NCBI RefSeq assembly: GCF_025464835.1
Contig: NZ_JAODMP010000021.1
Coordinates: forward strand, 62,001 to 126,000
Length of the DNA stretch: 64,000 bases
Reading direction: 5' to 3'
From: Mycetocola sp.
Lineage (GTDB): Bacteria > Actinomycetota > Actinomycetes > Actinomycetales > Microbacteriaceae
Made by a program: the position numbers and the translations under genes. The notes under the pieces are model-generated. The model worked only from the letters and a program-made list of their open reading frames with translations, was not told the origin of the DNA and searched no databases. Below are positions 43,302 to 53,154 of the stretch, one piece after another (within the stretch, counting starts at the first letter, position 1; each line of letters opens with the position of its first letter).

Positions 43302-43835
43302 CTAGCGGTGGGGGATGCCCTCGTGGTCGAGGAGCCACAGCTTGGTCGACACGCCGTCGCCCTGGCTGTAGCCGACCACCCCTCCCGCGCCCGACAGGAC
43401 CCGGTGGCATGGAACCAGCAAGGGAAGCGGGTTCGCACGGATCGCGCCGCCGACAGCGCGCCCTGAAGGGCCCGAACCGACGCCGTGACCGAGAAGTCCG
43501 TAGGTGCTCGCCGTGCCGAACGGGATGTCGGCGAGAGCTGACCAGACCCGGATCTGGAACGGTGTGCCTTCAGCGGCAATCGGGATGTCGAAGAGCCGCC
43601 GCTCACCGTCGAAGTATTCGGCCAGCTGTTCGGCGGCCGTCATCAGCACGTCGATCGCCGTTTCACGATAGCCGTCTCGAGGCAACCGTCCGCCACGTTC
43701 GATCTGCACGCCGGTGACAGCGGCGCCGTCGCTCGTGAGCTCGATCCGCCCGAGTGGGCTCGTCATTCGTACGAGACCGACCGGCCGGTCGAACAGGGTG
43801 GGCTGAGGCTCTTGGGGAAGTGTGCGAGGTGTCAT
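43302..43835 (-). CDS. ogt: Methylated-DNA--[protein]-cysteine S-methyltransferase
   Basis: ALADIPFGTASTYGLLG, NPLPLLVPCHRVLSGAGGVVGY (PCHRV active site). Confidence 0.96.
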   Translation of the reverse strand: MTPRTLPQEPQPTLFDRPVGLVRMTSPLGRIELTSDGAAVTGVQIERGGRLPRDGYRETAIDVLMTAAEQLAEYFDGERRLFDIPIAAEGTPFQIRVWSALADIPFGTASTYGLLGHGVGSGPSGRAVGGAIRANPLPLLVPCHRVLSGAGGVVGYSQGDGVSTKLWLLDHEGIPHR

Positions 43836-43943
43836 GGACCGACAGTACGAGTGCGCGGCCAGCCGATCCGTTGCTCGACCGTTTCGGGGGAGAAGATGCC
43901 TCCGGAACGCCCTGTGGAGGAACCGCCCCGCTAGCCTTGGGGG

Positions 43944-44921
43944 ATGGCAGACATCGAATACCGCACCCTTGGCAATAGCGGCCTCCGCGTTTCAACGATC
44001 GGGCTTGGCTGCAACAACTTCGGCAGGCTTGGCACCGCCACTGAGACCCAGCAAGGCACCGACGCCGTCCTGTCCGCGGCCCTGGACGCCGGAGTCACCC
44101 TGCTCGACACGGCAGACATGTACGGCAAAGCGCCTGGCCTCAGTGAAACCCTGATGGGGAACGCTCTTCGCGGCCGCCGCGACCAGGTGGTGCTCGCGAC
44201 GAAGTTCGGCCATTCAGGCGCCGATGTGGGCATCGAGGGCTGGGGGGCGAAGGGGTCGAGACGATACGTCCGCCTCGCCGTCGAAGCTTCCCTCAGGCGA
44301 CTGCAGACCGACTGGATCGACCTGTACCAGTTGCACACGCCAGACCCCGTCACTCCGATCGAGGAGACACTCGCGGCGCTCGACGACCTGATCCGCGAGG
44401 GCAAAGTTCGCTACATCGGTTCCTCGAACCTCGCCGGCTGGCAGATAGCCGAGGCGGAGTTGACCGCCGAGCTTTCCGGGCACCCGAAATTCATCTCGGC
44501 GCAGAACGAGTTCAGTCTCATCGTGCGTGACGCCGAGCGGGAGGTGCTTCCGGCGGTCCGGCACTTCGGGCTCGGCTTCCTGCCATACTTCCCGCTGTAC
44601 AACGGCCTCTTCACCGGCAAATTCGGCCGGGAAGGCGGACCGCTCGATTCCCGGATCATGCGCCAGCGCAGCCACCTTCTCGACAGTGCTCCGTGGGACG
44701 CGATCGACGCGTTCCAGGCGTTCTGCGACGAACGCGACATCACGATGCTGCAGGCGACGTTCGCCTGGCTGCTTGCCCAACCCGCGCTCACGAGCGTCAT
44801 CGCGGGGGCAACCCGACCGGAGCAGATCGCGCAGAACGCGGATGCCGCGACGGCGTGGCATCCGTCGCCTGAGGATGTGGAGGCCATCTCGGCCCTGTTC
44901 GCTCCGGCCGCCGACGCCTGA
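43944..44921 (+). CDS. Aldo/keto reductase
   Basis: MADIEYRTLGNSGLRVSTIGLGCNNFG...LLDTADMYGKAPGLSETLMG. Confidence 0.95.
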   Translation: MADIEYRTLGNSGLRVSTIGLGCNNFGRLGTATETQQGTDAVLSAALDAGVTLLDTADMYGKAPGLSETLMGNALRGRRDQVVLATKFGHSGADVGIEGWGAKGSRRYVRLAVEASLRRLQTDWIDLYQLHTPDPVTPIEETLAALDDLIREGKVRYIGSSNLAGWQIAEAELTAELSGHPKFISAQNEFSLIVRDAEREVLPAVRHFGLGFLPYFPLYNGLFTGKFGREGGPLDSRIMRQRSHLLDSAPWDAIDAFQAFCDERDITMLQATFAWLLAQPALTSVIAGATRPEQIAQNADAATAWHPSPEDVEAISALFAPAADA

Positions 44922-44984
44922 AACCGGGCGACGGCCCCGGCGACGGGAACGTTCGCTGGAGGCGGAGAGAAGTCGGCCTCGAGT

Positions 44985-45010
44985 CAGCTGAGTGAGCACT
45001 CACTCAGCTG
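44985..45010. promoter_or_regulatory. Perfect palindromic TetR-type operator
   Basis: CAGCTGAGTGAG ca CTCACTCAGCTG (12+2+12), directly upstream of a TetR pseudogene. Confidence 0.75.
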
Positions 45011-45019
45011 GAACCGCCG

Positions 45020-45635
45020 GGTTCCCTTCCCCGAATCGACTCTCGACCAACCCGCCGCGCGGCGCCACTCTCTCCCGAAGACCGGCGCTCGATGTTCGTC
45101 GACGCGGTTCTTTCGCTGATCCTCGAACGGGGCAGCGAAGTCGCCTCCCGCCAGCTCGCCGAGAAGACGGAGCCGCCGAACGAACGGTCTTCCTGGCGTT
45201 CGGCGTCAAGAACAGCGTCCTCACCGGGGCGGTAGCCCGCTTCCTCGACCGGGAACCCCCGCTCACCGAACTGGCCGCCATCAACCCCGCCCGGCCGTTG
45301 GAGCAGAAGATCCGGTCGATCGTCGCAGCACTTCACCGTCGCTTCGAAGGAGTCTTCCGCCTGATGTCCACGCTCGACGAAGAGGACCGCCCGACCCCGG
45401 CGTCCGTCCGGGAGGACATCGAGCGACTCGTCGGCGCGGCGCTCGCCCCCGACTCGGAGAAGCTTCGGTGGAGCGCGGCGCAGATCGCCCAGCTTGCTCG
45501 ACTCTTGCCTTCTCGAGTTCGTTCCCACTCCTCCGCGACGCCGACGTCATCCTCGTCATGGAGGCTGGACGGATCGTCGAGCAGGGCACCCACGACTCGC
45601 TGCTGGCCCAGGGCGGCGCCTACGACAGCCTGTGA
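45020..45635 (+). pseudogene. TetR-family regulator pseudogene fused by deletion to the 3' end of an ABC exporter ATPase gene
   Basis: Fragments MFVDAVLSLILERGSEVASRQLAEKT / TVFLAFGVKNSVLTGAVARFLDREPPLTELAAINPARPLEQKIRSIVAALHRRFEGVFRLMSTL (frameshifts), then LAFSSSFPLLRDADVILVMEAGRIVEQGTHDSLLAQGGAYDSL* (ABC ATPase C-terminus). Confidence 0.8.
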
Positions 45636-45762
45636 AACTGGCCGTTCGCTGCCCCGGTGAGCGACGGGGCGTAATCCTCCCCAGGCGGCACCCCCGCTGG
45701 GGCTGTCCACAGATTGCCTGGGTTCTGCGGGGGAGGCGCCCGCATAACTCAGGCTTTCCGGC

Positions 45763-46917
45763 ATGACCACCATCATCAAGGCTTCCGAAGCGCAGGACTT
45801 CCTCGCCCTTGTCCCGCACCTGACCGGCTTCCAGCCGGAACAGAGCATCGTCCTCGTTGCGTTTCGCGGAAACCGCACCTGCGGGGCGCTGCGCCTCGAC
45901 CTTCCGGCAGCGGACGCTACCGTTGCGGCTCGCCGTCGCGCTGCCACAACGATGCTCGGAATGGTCTGCAGGATCCCGGACGCCGACGCACTCGTCCCCG
46001 TCGTCTACACGCACGCCTCGTTCACCTCCCGAGACCGGATGCCGTACCGGACCGTGATCGACAACGTCCTCACCAGGGCCAGATACTCGGGTTTCCTGGT
46101 GCGCGACGCCCTGTGCGTGGCGTCGGATGCCTGGGGTAGCTACCTCGACGAGGACTGCCCGGCACAGGGCCGGCCACTCGAACTGATCGCCGCTTCGCCG
46201 GCCAGACGCACGCTCGCCCGCACGGCAGAGCCTCCACGTCTCGTCGATGTGGAGGCGGAGTCCCGGCTGCCGGTACCGGATTTCCCGACACGTGAACAGA
46301 CGGCCACACGTTATACCGAGCTGGACTCCCTGCGCGGATCTGCGGAACTCGGGCCGGCACTCATGTTCGACCACTCTTTCGGAGGCGACGTCGTCGCATT
46401 CGCCGACGCGCTGCTCGTCGGCGCCGATGAGTCGGTCTCACCTCACGATGCCGCTCTTCTGGGCTTTCTTGTGCAGGCGCCTGCCCTTCGCGACGAAGTG
46501 CTCCTGACCTGGGCCTGGGGTCCGGAATTCGGGGTGTCGGTCGGTGAGATGAACGCCAGGTATTCCGCCGGCGAAGACATCAGCATGGTGCCCGGCGCGA
46601 TGGCGCTCGGGGGTTTCGGCATGCCGAGACCGGATCCGCGACGGCTGAAGACAGCCATCCGGGTTCTTCGGTACACGACCCCCCGGCTTCCCCGCCGTGC
46701 GCAGGCACCGCTGCTCACCATGCTCGCGTGGGCGCACTGGTCGCTGGGCTCGGGAACCCTCGCCTCGCGCTGGGTGGCGCAGGCTCGGACCCTCGACCCG
46801 GAGCACGGCCTTGCCCGACTTCTCGATCAGATGCTCTCGGCCGGCCGGCTCCCGGATTGGGCGTGGGACGTCCCCCCGGACGCCACGGCTGGGACGACAA
46901 TCGACGCCAGAGGGTAA
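45763..46917 (+). CDS. DUF4192 domain protein
   Basis: ASEAQDFLALVPHLTGFQPEQSIVLVAFRGNRTCGALRLDLP typical opening of DUF4192 proteins. Confidence 0.82.
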   Translation: MTTIIKASEAQDFLALVPHLTGFQPEQSIVLVAFRGNRTCGALRLDLPAADATVAARRRAATTMLGMVCRIPDADALVPVVYTHASFTSRDRMPYRTVIDNVLTRARYSGFLVRDALCVASDAWGSYLDEDCPAQGRPLELIAASPARRTLARTAEPPRLVDVEAESRLPVPDFPTREQTATRYTELDSLRGSAELGPALMFDHSFGGDVVAFADALLVGADESVSPHDAALLGFLVQAPALRDEVLLTWAWGPEFGVSVGEMNARYSAGEDISMVPGAMALGGFGMPRPDPRRLKTAIRVLRYTTPRLPRRAQAPLLTMLAWAHWSLGSGTLASRWVAQARTLDPEHGLARLLDQMLSAGRLPDWAWDVPPDATAGTTIDARG

Positions 46918-46996
46918 GCCTCGTCTCCGGTCGTCTGCCGCGACCGCTATTATCGACGCAGGCCACACGTTCGTGAGGCATCGAAAGGATGATTGC

Positions 46997-47809
46997 GTGA
47001 CCGCCATCGACGTGCGCACCGGATCGCGAGTCGTCGACGTGCCCAGCAGGGCACCATTGGCGTTGTCCTGGGCGTCGGTCACCGACACCGGACGAAAGCG
47101 CCAGGTCAATCAGGACGCTCTCATCGTCGACTACCCGATCTTCGCGGTCGCAGATGGCATGGGCGGCCACGACGCGGGTGAGGTGGCCAGCGCCGCCGTC
47201 ATCGCCCGGCTTGCCGAACGTGTCGCATCGGGCGACACGGTCGACCGGGGAGCTGTTGAGAACGCCCTCCGCGCGGCCGTCGACGACATGTTCGAACAGG
47301 TCGGCAAGTCAGCACTCGGCACGGGCACCACAGTGACGGGGATCGTTTTCGGTTTCTCGGGGCCGGATGGCGACGTCCCGGCCTGGACCGTCTTCAACAT
47401 CGGTGACTCCCGTGTGTACAGGCTCCTCGGCGATGAACTCATCCAGGTGACCCTCGACCATTCGGTTGTGCAGGAACTCATCTCGATCGGCGCAATCACC
47501 CCGGACGAAGCAGAGTCCCACCCGCACGGCAACGTGATCACAAGGGCGGTCGGATTCTCCGACGACCCGCTGCCCGACTACACCGATGTACCCTCGGCGG
47601 ATCGCACGCGGTGGCTGGTCTGCTCGGACGGGCTCACCAAGGAACTCACCGACTTCGGGCTTCGCCACTTCCTCATGCAGAGCAGAACCCCTGAGGAAGC
47701 TGTGCGCAGCCTCGTCGGCGCAGCGCTCGAGAACGGCGGCCGTGACAACGTCAGCGCCATCGTCCTCGACGAACTCCTGATCGACCCGGTCGAGCCGGCC
47801 GACGCTTAG
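46997..47809 (+). CDS. PP2C-family serine/threonine phosphatase
   Basis: GRKRQVNQDALIVDYPIFAVADGMGGHDAGEVAS; NIGDSRVYRL; CSDGLT; GTG start. Confidence 0.94.
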   Translation: MTAIDVRTGSRVVDVPSRAPLALSWASVTDTGRKRQVNQDALIVDYPIFAVADGMGGHDAGEVASAAVIARLAERVASGDTVDRGAVENALRAAVDDMFEQVGKSALGTGTTVTGIVFGFSGPDGDVPAWTVFNIGDSRVYRLLGDELIQVTLDHSVVQELISIGAITPDEAESHPHGNVITRAVGFSDDPLPDYTDVPSADRTRWLVCSDGLTKELTDFGLRHFLMQSRTPEEAVRSLVGAALENGGRDNVSAIVLDELLIDPVEPADA

Positions 47810-47943
47810 CACGCGCAGGGTGCTCCCGGGAACGGCCACGTGTGGCCGCGCCGGTCGTCCTCCACCGACCGTCTCGGGACCCCGGTTCTCCACCTCGTGC
47901 CGGTTCCCGGCCCGGACTGGAACGGTCCTGCTTGGCTTGAGGT

Positions 47944-50835
47944 ATGCACGAATCCAGCGACGAAACGATCTCCGTTCCCGCCGAGCCGGCCCCAGTGGCC
48001 GGGTCCCCGTTCCCGGTCGTCGCAAGCATCGCACCCGTCGTCGCATCCGTTGTCATCTGGCTGCTCACCCGATCACCGTTCGTTCTCATCTTCGCGTTCC
48101 TCGGCCCGGTCATCGCCGGAGCGAGTCTCGTCGACAACCGCTGGTCTGCCCGTCGGCGCCTGCGTACAGCCACTGCGGCTTACCGGGCCGAACTCGACAG
48201 GCTTTCCGGCCAGATCGACGACAGGCACGCCGCCGAGCGTCGTGGCCGGGACGCCACCTCCGTCGGTGCCCGGCGGATCATCGACGCACCGGATGCCCCG
48301 GAGACCGGTTTCGCCCGGTGGCGGGCGTCGCCCGAACGGCGGTTCGTCGTGGTCGCCGGGCGGGGGGAACAACCCAGCGCCGTGCGGGTGGACGGTCCGC
48401 CGGGGAATGGTGCCGCTGGATTGAGGGAGCGCGCCAGGACGATATCGGATGTGCCGGTCGAGGTGGACGCCTCAGCCGGCATCGGTGTCGTCGGACCCCC
48501 GATCATCACCCATGCCTTTGCCCGCGGGCTCCTCGTTCAGCTCTGTGCCGCAAGCAGCCCCGAGGTGCTCACTGTCGTCGGTGTTCCGACGGGCTGGGAG
48601 TGGGCGTCTGCCCTTCCCCATAGCCGGAGGCGGAACGGATCTTCGTCCCTGCTGGTTGCCGAGGTGTCACCGGATGCTGCGGCGCCCATGTCGGCGGACC
48701 TCCTGGTGGTTCTCGCCGACCGGCTGGACCGGATTCCCCCACGGTGTTCGGCCGTGATCGAACTGACGGGGGTGGCGACAGCCGTCCTCCGCCGCACGAC
48801 CGGCGCCGGGCCGGGTGGGCCTCTTCGCTTGACGGTCGAACTGATCTCCGCTGCGGAATCCCGGCGGTTCGCCGAGAAGCTCGCGACGCTCGCGCGCCAG
48901 GCCGGCACGGGGCTCAGCGACGCCGAACCGCCCGACACGGTCGGCTTCTCCGAAGCGTCGGCTGGAGCACCCGCACCGGCCGGTGGCCCGTCCCTGTCCG
49001 CCGTCCTCGGAGCGACGGCCAGCGGGCCGCTGTGCGTCGACATCGTCTCCGACGGCCCGCACGCCATCGTGGGGGGCACGACCGGCAGTGGCAAGAGCGA
49101 GCTGCTGGTCACCTGGGTGACGAGTGTCGCCGAACGATACCCGCCGAGCGTGGCGAATCTGCTGCTGGTGGATTTCAAGGGCGGTGCGGCGTTCGCGCCG
49201 TTGCTCGGTCTCCCTCACGTGGTCGGTGTCCTGACCGACCTGGATTCCAGTTCAGCCGCCAGGGCGCTGGAAAGTCTGCGCGCAGAGGTGCGCGTGCGGG
49301 AACGGCACCTCCGAGAGCTCGGAGTCCGTGACATCGCCCAGGCTCCTGATTTGACCAGGCTCGTCATCGTCGTCGACGAGTTCGCGGCGATGCTCGACGG
49401 CTTCCCGGACCTCCACGCGTTGTTCGTCGACATCGCCGCTCGGGGCCGTTCTCTCGGGATGCACCTCATCCTCTGCACCCAACGACCGGCCGGTGTCGTG
49501 AAGGACTCACTCCTCGCGAACTGCGGATTGCGGATGTCCCTCCGCGTGAACAACCGGGCAGACAGCGCAGCGGTGATCGGGACGGATGCCGCCGCCTTCC
49601 TGCCCGCGGCAGTGCCCGGCCGGTTGGTTCTCGCCGGCGCTTCCGGCGCCGTTCGGCTGCAGGTCGCCAGCACCACCGAAGCCGACATCACCCGCGTTGA
49701 GAAGCGCTGGCCGCAGATCACAGCGGTGCGACGGCCGTGGCTGGATCCTCTGCCGGCGTGGGTGGAGCGCGAGAGCCTTGACATGTCGATCGGCGGCATC
49801 CGTGTCGGGCTCGCCGACCTGCCCGCCGAGCAGCGCCAGGACACTGCCGTGTGGGACCCGGAAACCGACGGGAGCATGCTCGTGATCGGCATGGCGCGCA
49901 CCGGCAAGACGACGCTTCTCGACACCATCGCCGCCGAAGCGGCACGGCTGGGCACTGTGGTCCTCGAGCGCATCGGCCCGGACGCGGAACGGGCGTGGGA
50001 CGTTGTGCATTCCCTCACCACAGCTCTAACGTCTCCGACGGTCGACGCTCCCGGAGTGCTGGTGCTCGTCGATGACCTCGATTCGCTCCTCGCCGGGATC
50101 GATGCCGACGACGCAGTCGCGTTGCGCGACGGCATCCTGACCCTTCTCCGCGACGGTCCACGCCATCGGGTTCACGTGGCGGTAGCGGTGCAGCGGCTGG
50201 CAGGGCCAACGGTGTCCATCAGCGGCCTCGTCGGCTCCACAGTGCTCCTCGGCACAGCGAACCGGCAGGAGCACATGCTCGCCGGCGGGGAAAGCACCGC
50301 CTGGGTCGAGGGCCGCCGGCCGGGCAGCGCCATCTGGCGGGGCGTGCCGGTGCAGCTCTGTGCTCCGGAAACGTTGGTGAGCCGCACGCCCCGGCATGGG
50401 GCCAGCCGGACGGTTCGCCCGGTCGACTGGGCCGATCACCCGGTCTGGCTGGTCGTGTCAGGGGCGCCGGGGCGCCTGGTCGACGAAATCCTGGCCCGCA
50501 ACACCGAATCGCCGGCCGGGCCGCCGGTTCGCGTTGCAGCCCTCGCTGACGCGCCGTCCGGCCTGGTCACAGCCGAGCAGGTTCGCCGGAGTGCTGACAG
50601 CCCCGTCGTGATCGTCGGCGACAGCGAACAGTGGCAGGCGCACTGGCCGCTCCTCACCGCCTTGCGCGCCGATGCCGCCGTGCTGGTCGAAGGATGCTCG
50701 GTGGCCGAGTTCCGATCGCTCACCCGGATCCGGGATCGACCGCCCCTGCTCGCGCGGCAGTCAGGCAGGGCATGGCTCGTGGAACCCGCCGGTACGGTCA
50801 GGCGGGTCAGCGTTCGCTCGCCCGCTACCGGCTAG
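47944..50835 (+). CDS. FtsK/SpoIIIE-domain (EccC/EssC-like) ATPase, two ATPase-like domains
   Basis: N-terminal TM pair; IVGGTTGSGKSELLVTWVTSVAERYPPSVANLLLVDFKGGAAFAPLLGLPHVVGVLTDLDSSSAARALESL; second P-loop VIGMARTGKTTLLDTI. Confidence 0.9.
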   Translation: MHESSDETISVPAEPAPVAGSPFPVVASIAPVVASVVIWLLTRSPFVLIFAFLGPVIAGASLVDNRWSARRRLRTATAAYRAELDRLSGQIDDRHAAERRGRDATSVGARRIIDAPDAPETGFARWRASPERRFVVVAGRGEQPSAVRVDGPPGNGAAGLRERARTISDVPVEVDASAGIGVVGPPIITHAFARGLLVQLCAASSPEVLTVVGVPTGWEWASALPHSRRRNGSSSLLVAEVSPDAAAPMSADLLVVLADRLDRIPPRCSAVIELTGVATAVLRRTTGAGPGGPLRLTVELISAAESRRFAEKLATLARQAGTGLSDAEPPDTVGFSEASAGAPAPAGGPSLSAVLGATASGPLCVDIVSDGPHAIVGGTTGSGKSELLVTWVTSVAERYPPSVANLLLVDFKGGAAFAPLLGLPHVVGVLTDLDSSSAARALESLRAEVRVRERHLRELGVRDIAQAPDLTRLVIVVDEFAAMLDGFPDLHALFVDIAARGRSLGMHLILCTQRPAGVVKDSLLANCGLRMSLRVNNRADSAAVIGTDAAAFLPAAVPGRLVLAGASGAVRLQVASTTEADITRVEKRWPQITAVRRPWLDPLPAWVERESLDMSIGGIRVGLADLPAEQRQDTAVWDPETDGSMLVIGMARTGKTTLLDTIAAEAARLGTVVLERIGPDAERAWDVVHSLTTALTSPTVDAPGVLVLVDDLDSLLAGIDADDAVALRDGILTLLRDGPRHRVHVAVAVQRLAGPTVSISGLVGSTVLLGTANRQEHMLAGGESTAWVEGRRPGSAIWRGVPVQLCAPETLVSRTPRHGASRTVRPVDWADHPVWLVVSGAPGRLVDEILARNTESPAGPPVRVAALADAPSGLVTAEQVRRSADSPVVIVGDSEQWQAHWPLLTALRADAAVLVEGCSVAEFRSLTRIRDRPPLLARQSGRAWLVEPAGTVRRVSVRSPATG

Positions 50836-51958
50836 GCCCGCGCACCTGACACGAGGTCGACAGCTCCTCATGGCGGAGACCGTGCGCCGTGGCCACCGGT
50901 TCGCTGTAGACCGCGCCCCCGTGAACGTTCAGCCCGAGAGCCAGGGCCGGATCGGCGGCGAACGCGTCGCGCCAGCCGGCATTCGCGATCGCGCGGGCGT
51001 ACGGCAGGGTCGCGTTGGTCAGGGCGTACGTCGAGGTGTGCGGCACAGCACCGGGCATGTTGCCGACGCAGTAGAACACCGAACGGTGCACGGGGAAGGT
51101 CGGGTCGGCGTGCGTGGTGGGGTGGGAGTCCTCGAAACACCCACCCTGGTCGACCGAGATGTCGACAAGCACGCTGCCGGGCTTCATCTTCGCAACCAGG
51201 GCGTTGCTGACCAGCTTCGGTGTCTGCGCTCCGGCAACGAGAACCGAGCCGATCACCAGATCAGCGCTCAGGAGAGAATGCTCGATCTCGAACGTGTTGC
51301 TCGCGATGGTCTTGATCCGTCCGGCGTACAAGGCGTCGAGTTCTCGAAGCCGCGCGATGTTCGTGTCGAGCACGGTGACGTCGGCGCCGAGTCCGACCGC
51401 GACAGAGGCCGCGTTGGTCCCAGCGACCCCGCCGCCGAGAACGGTGACTCGGGCAGGCGATGTCCCAGGCACACCAGGGACCAGAAGGCCAGGACCGCCG
51501 TTGGGTTTCAGCATGGTGTTGGCGCCGACGATCGTCGCCAGCCGGCCGGCGACCTCACTCATCGGCGCGAGCAACGGGAGCGAGCGGTTCGGCAGTTGCA
51601 CGGTCTCGTACGCGATCGCCGTGATGCCCGAGTCCACCAGCGCCTGCGTCAGCTCACGTTCCGCCGCCAGGTGCAGGAAGGTGAACAGCACCAGGTCTGA
51701 ACGGAAATACCCGTACTCGGATCGGATCGGTTCCTTCACCTTGAGCACCAGGTCTGCCCGTCCCCACGTCGACGCGGCATCCGGGAGGATGGTGGCCCCC
51801 GCCGCGGCGTACGCGTCGTCCGGGATCGATGACCCCTCGCCTGCGCCTTTCTCGATGAAGACCTCGTGACCGTGGACGGTGAGGTCGTGGACTCCTGCCG
51901 GGGTGATGGCTACGCGGAACTCGTTGTTCTTGACCTCACGGGGGATGGCGACTCGCAT
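50825..51958 (-). CDS. ald: Alanine dehydrogenase
   Basis: MRVAIPREVKNNEFRVAITPAGVHDLTVHGHEVFIEKGAGEGSSIPD; 3' end overlaps the convergent FtsK-like gene by 11 nt. Confidence 0.96.
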   Translation of the reverse strand: MRVAIPREVKNNEFRVAITPAGVHDLTVHGHEVFIEKGAGEGSSIPDDAYAAAGATILPDAASTWGRADLVLKVKEPIRSEYGYFRSDLVLFTFLHLAAERELTQALVDSGITAIAYETVQLPNRSLPLLAPMSEVAGRLATIVGANTMLKPNGGPGLLVPGVPGTSPARVTVLGGGVAGTNAASVAVGLGADVTVLDTNIARLRELDALYAGRIKTIASNTFEIEHSLLSADLVIGSVLVAGAQTPKLVSNALVAKMKPGSVLVDISVDQGGCFEDSHPTTHADPTFPVHRSVFYCVGNMPGAVPHTSTYALTNATLPYARAIANAGWRDAFAADPALALGLNVHGGAVYSEPVATAHGLRHEELSTSCQVRGPSR

Positions 51959-52081
51959 GGTGCTCCTTTGTCCTGGCCGCTCCTGGTGGGAGCGGCGCAC
52001 GAGGGAAATGCCTCGCACCCCGATGAGAGGTCCGACGGCACTGTCAGGCGGGCATGACTGCCCGAGGCCAGCCTAGCCAGA

Positions 52082-53104
52082 TCAGGCCTGTTCGAGCAGA
52101 GGTGAGACGCGGATCTCTCCGACGGTGCGATCGCCGCCCAGGATCGACAGCTTCAGGTCAGGGAGCACAGCGTCGACGGCGTCCCGGTCGAGAGCGCCGG
52201 CATCCGCGAGCAGGCTCAGGCCGACGAGGGTTGCGGCGCGCAGGCTCCCGTCGAGCATCTTGAGAGCGACGGTCGTTCCATCGGGAGCGGCTATCACCAT
52301 GACCCCCTCGGCGCCGAGCTTCGCGAACACGCCGAGACGGTCGATCACAATCGTATTGGCGCGGCCTGCGCCATCGATCGCCCACCCGTTCTCGAGAACG
52401 GCGGCGCACAGGATCCCGGCGTTGCGGTAGATGGCGAACGGCGAGGTGGGTGACGACGTGCGGATGCGACCTATTCCCCTGGCGAGGCCGGAGAGGGACA
52501 GCGCGTGGACAGGAGTGCCGCACCCGTCGACGCCGGTGAGTACCGGGCGTTCCCCGGTGAACCTCTCGAGAACATCCCGGACCTGCACCTGCATCGGGTG
52601 GTCGTTCTCCAGATACGTCTCGATCGGCCAGCCGTTGGTGACACAGGCGAGGAGCATGGCCGCGTGCTTGCCTGAGCAGTTCATGTAGATAGGAGACGCT
52701 GTGCTGTTGTCCCGCACGAGCTCCATCCGGGCGGCATCGTCGGTCGGCCAGTCCGCCGGGCACTGCAGGGCGACCTCCGTGAGCCCGGCCTGAGCCAGAA
52801 TGCTCCGGACGACCGAGATGTGACGCTGGGTCCCCGCGTGGCTCGCGGCCGCAAGGACGGCTGCGGCCCCGCGGAGCCCAACGCCCGCGTTCATCACCGC
52901 GATCGCCTGGAACGGTTTGAGGGCTGAACGGCCGAACACCGGAGCCGCCGGGTCCCCGAGGGTACGGATCACATCGGCGTGCTGGTTGAGGACGATGGCC
53001 GAGCCGGAGTGGCGTGACTCGACGAAACCGCTGCGGGTGACGATGGCGAGTTCGGCGGCGCTCGCCGATGAGAAGGTTTCAACGAGGTCGGGTGCAGTAG
53101 TCAC
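52082..53104 (-). CDS. Asparaginase (Asparaginase_II family)
   Basis: VTRSGFVESRHSGSAIVLN...PIYMNCSGKHAAMLLACVTNGW...GVDGCGTPVHALSLSGLARG. Confidence 0.93.
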   Translation of the reverse strand: MTTAPDLVETFSSASAAELAIVTRSGFVESRHSGSAIVLNQHADVIRTLGDPAAPVFGRSALKPFQAIAVMNAGVGLRGAAAVLAAASHAGTQRHISVVRSILAQAGLTEVALQCPADWPTDDAARMELVRDNSTASPIYMNCSGKHAAMLLACVTNGWPIETYLENDHPMQVQVRDVLERFTGERPVLTGVDGCGTPVHALSLSGLARGIGRIRTSSPTSPFAIYRNAGILCAAVLENGWAIDGAGRANTIVIDRLGVFAKLGAEGVMVIAAPDGTTVALKMLDGSLRAATLVGLSLLADAGALDRDAVDAVLPDLKLSILGGDRTVGEIRVSPLLEQA

Positions 53105-53154
53105 CGGTCAAGGGTAGCCCTGATCTCCACCGCGGGGCGTGACAGACTGGGGCC

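Noticed and set aside
47944-50835. Complete type VII secretion locus
   Set aside because: Only an EccC-like ATPase is visible; no WXG100, EccB/D/E or mycosin genes in the window
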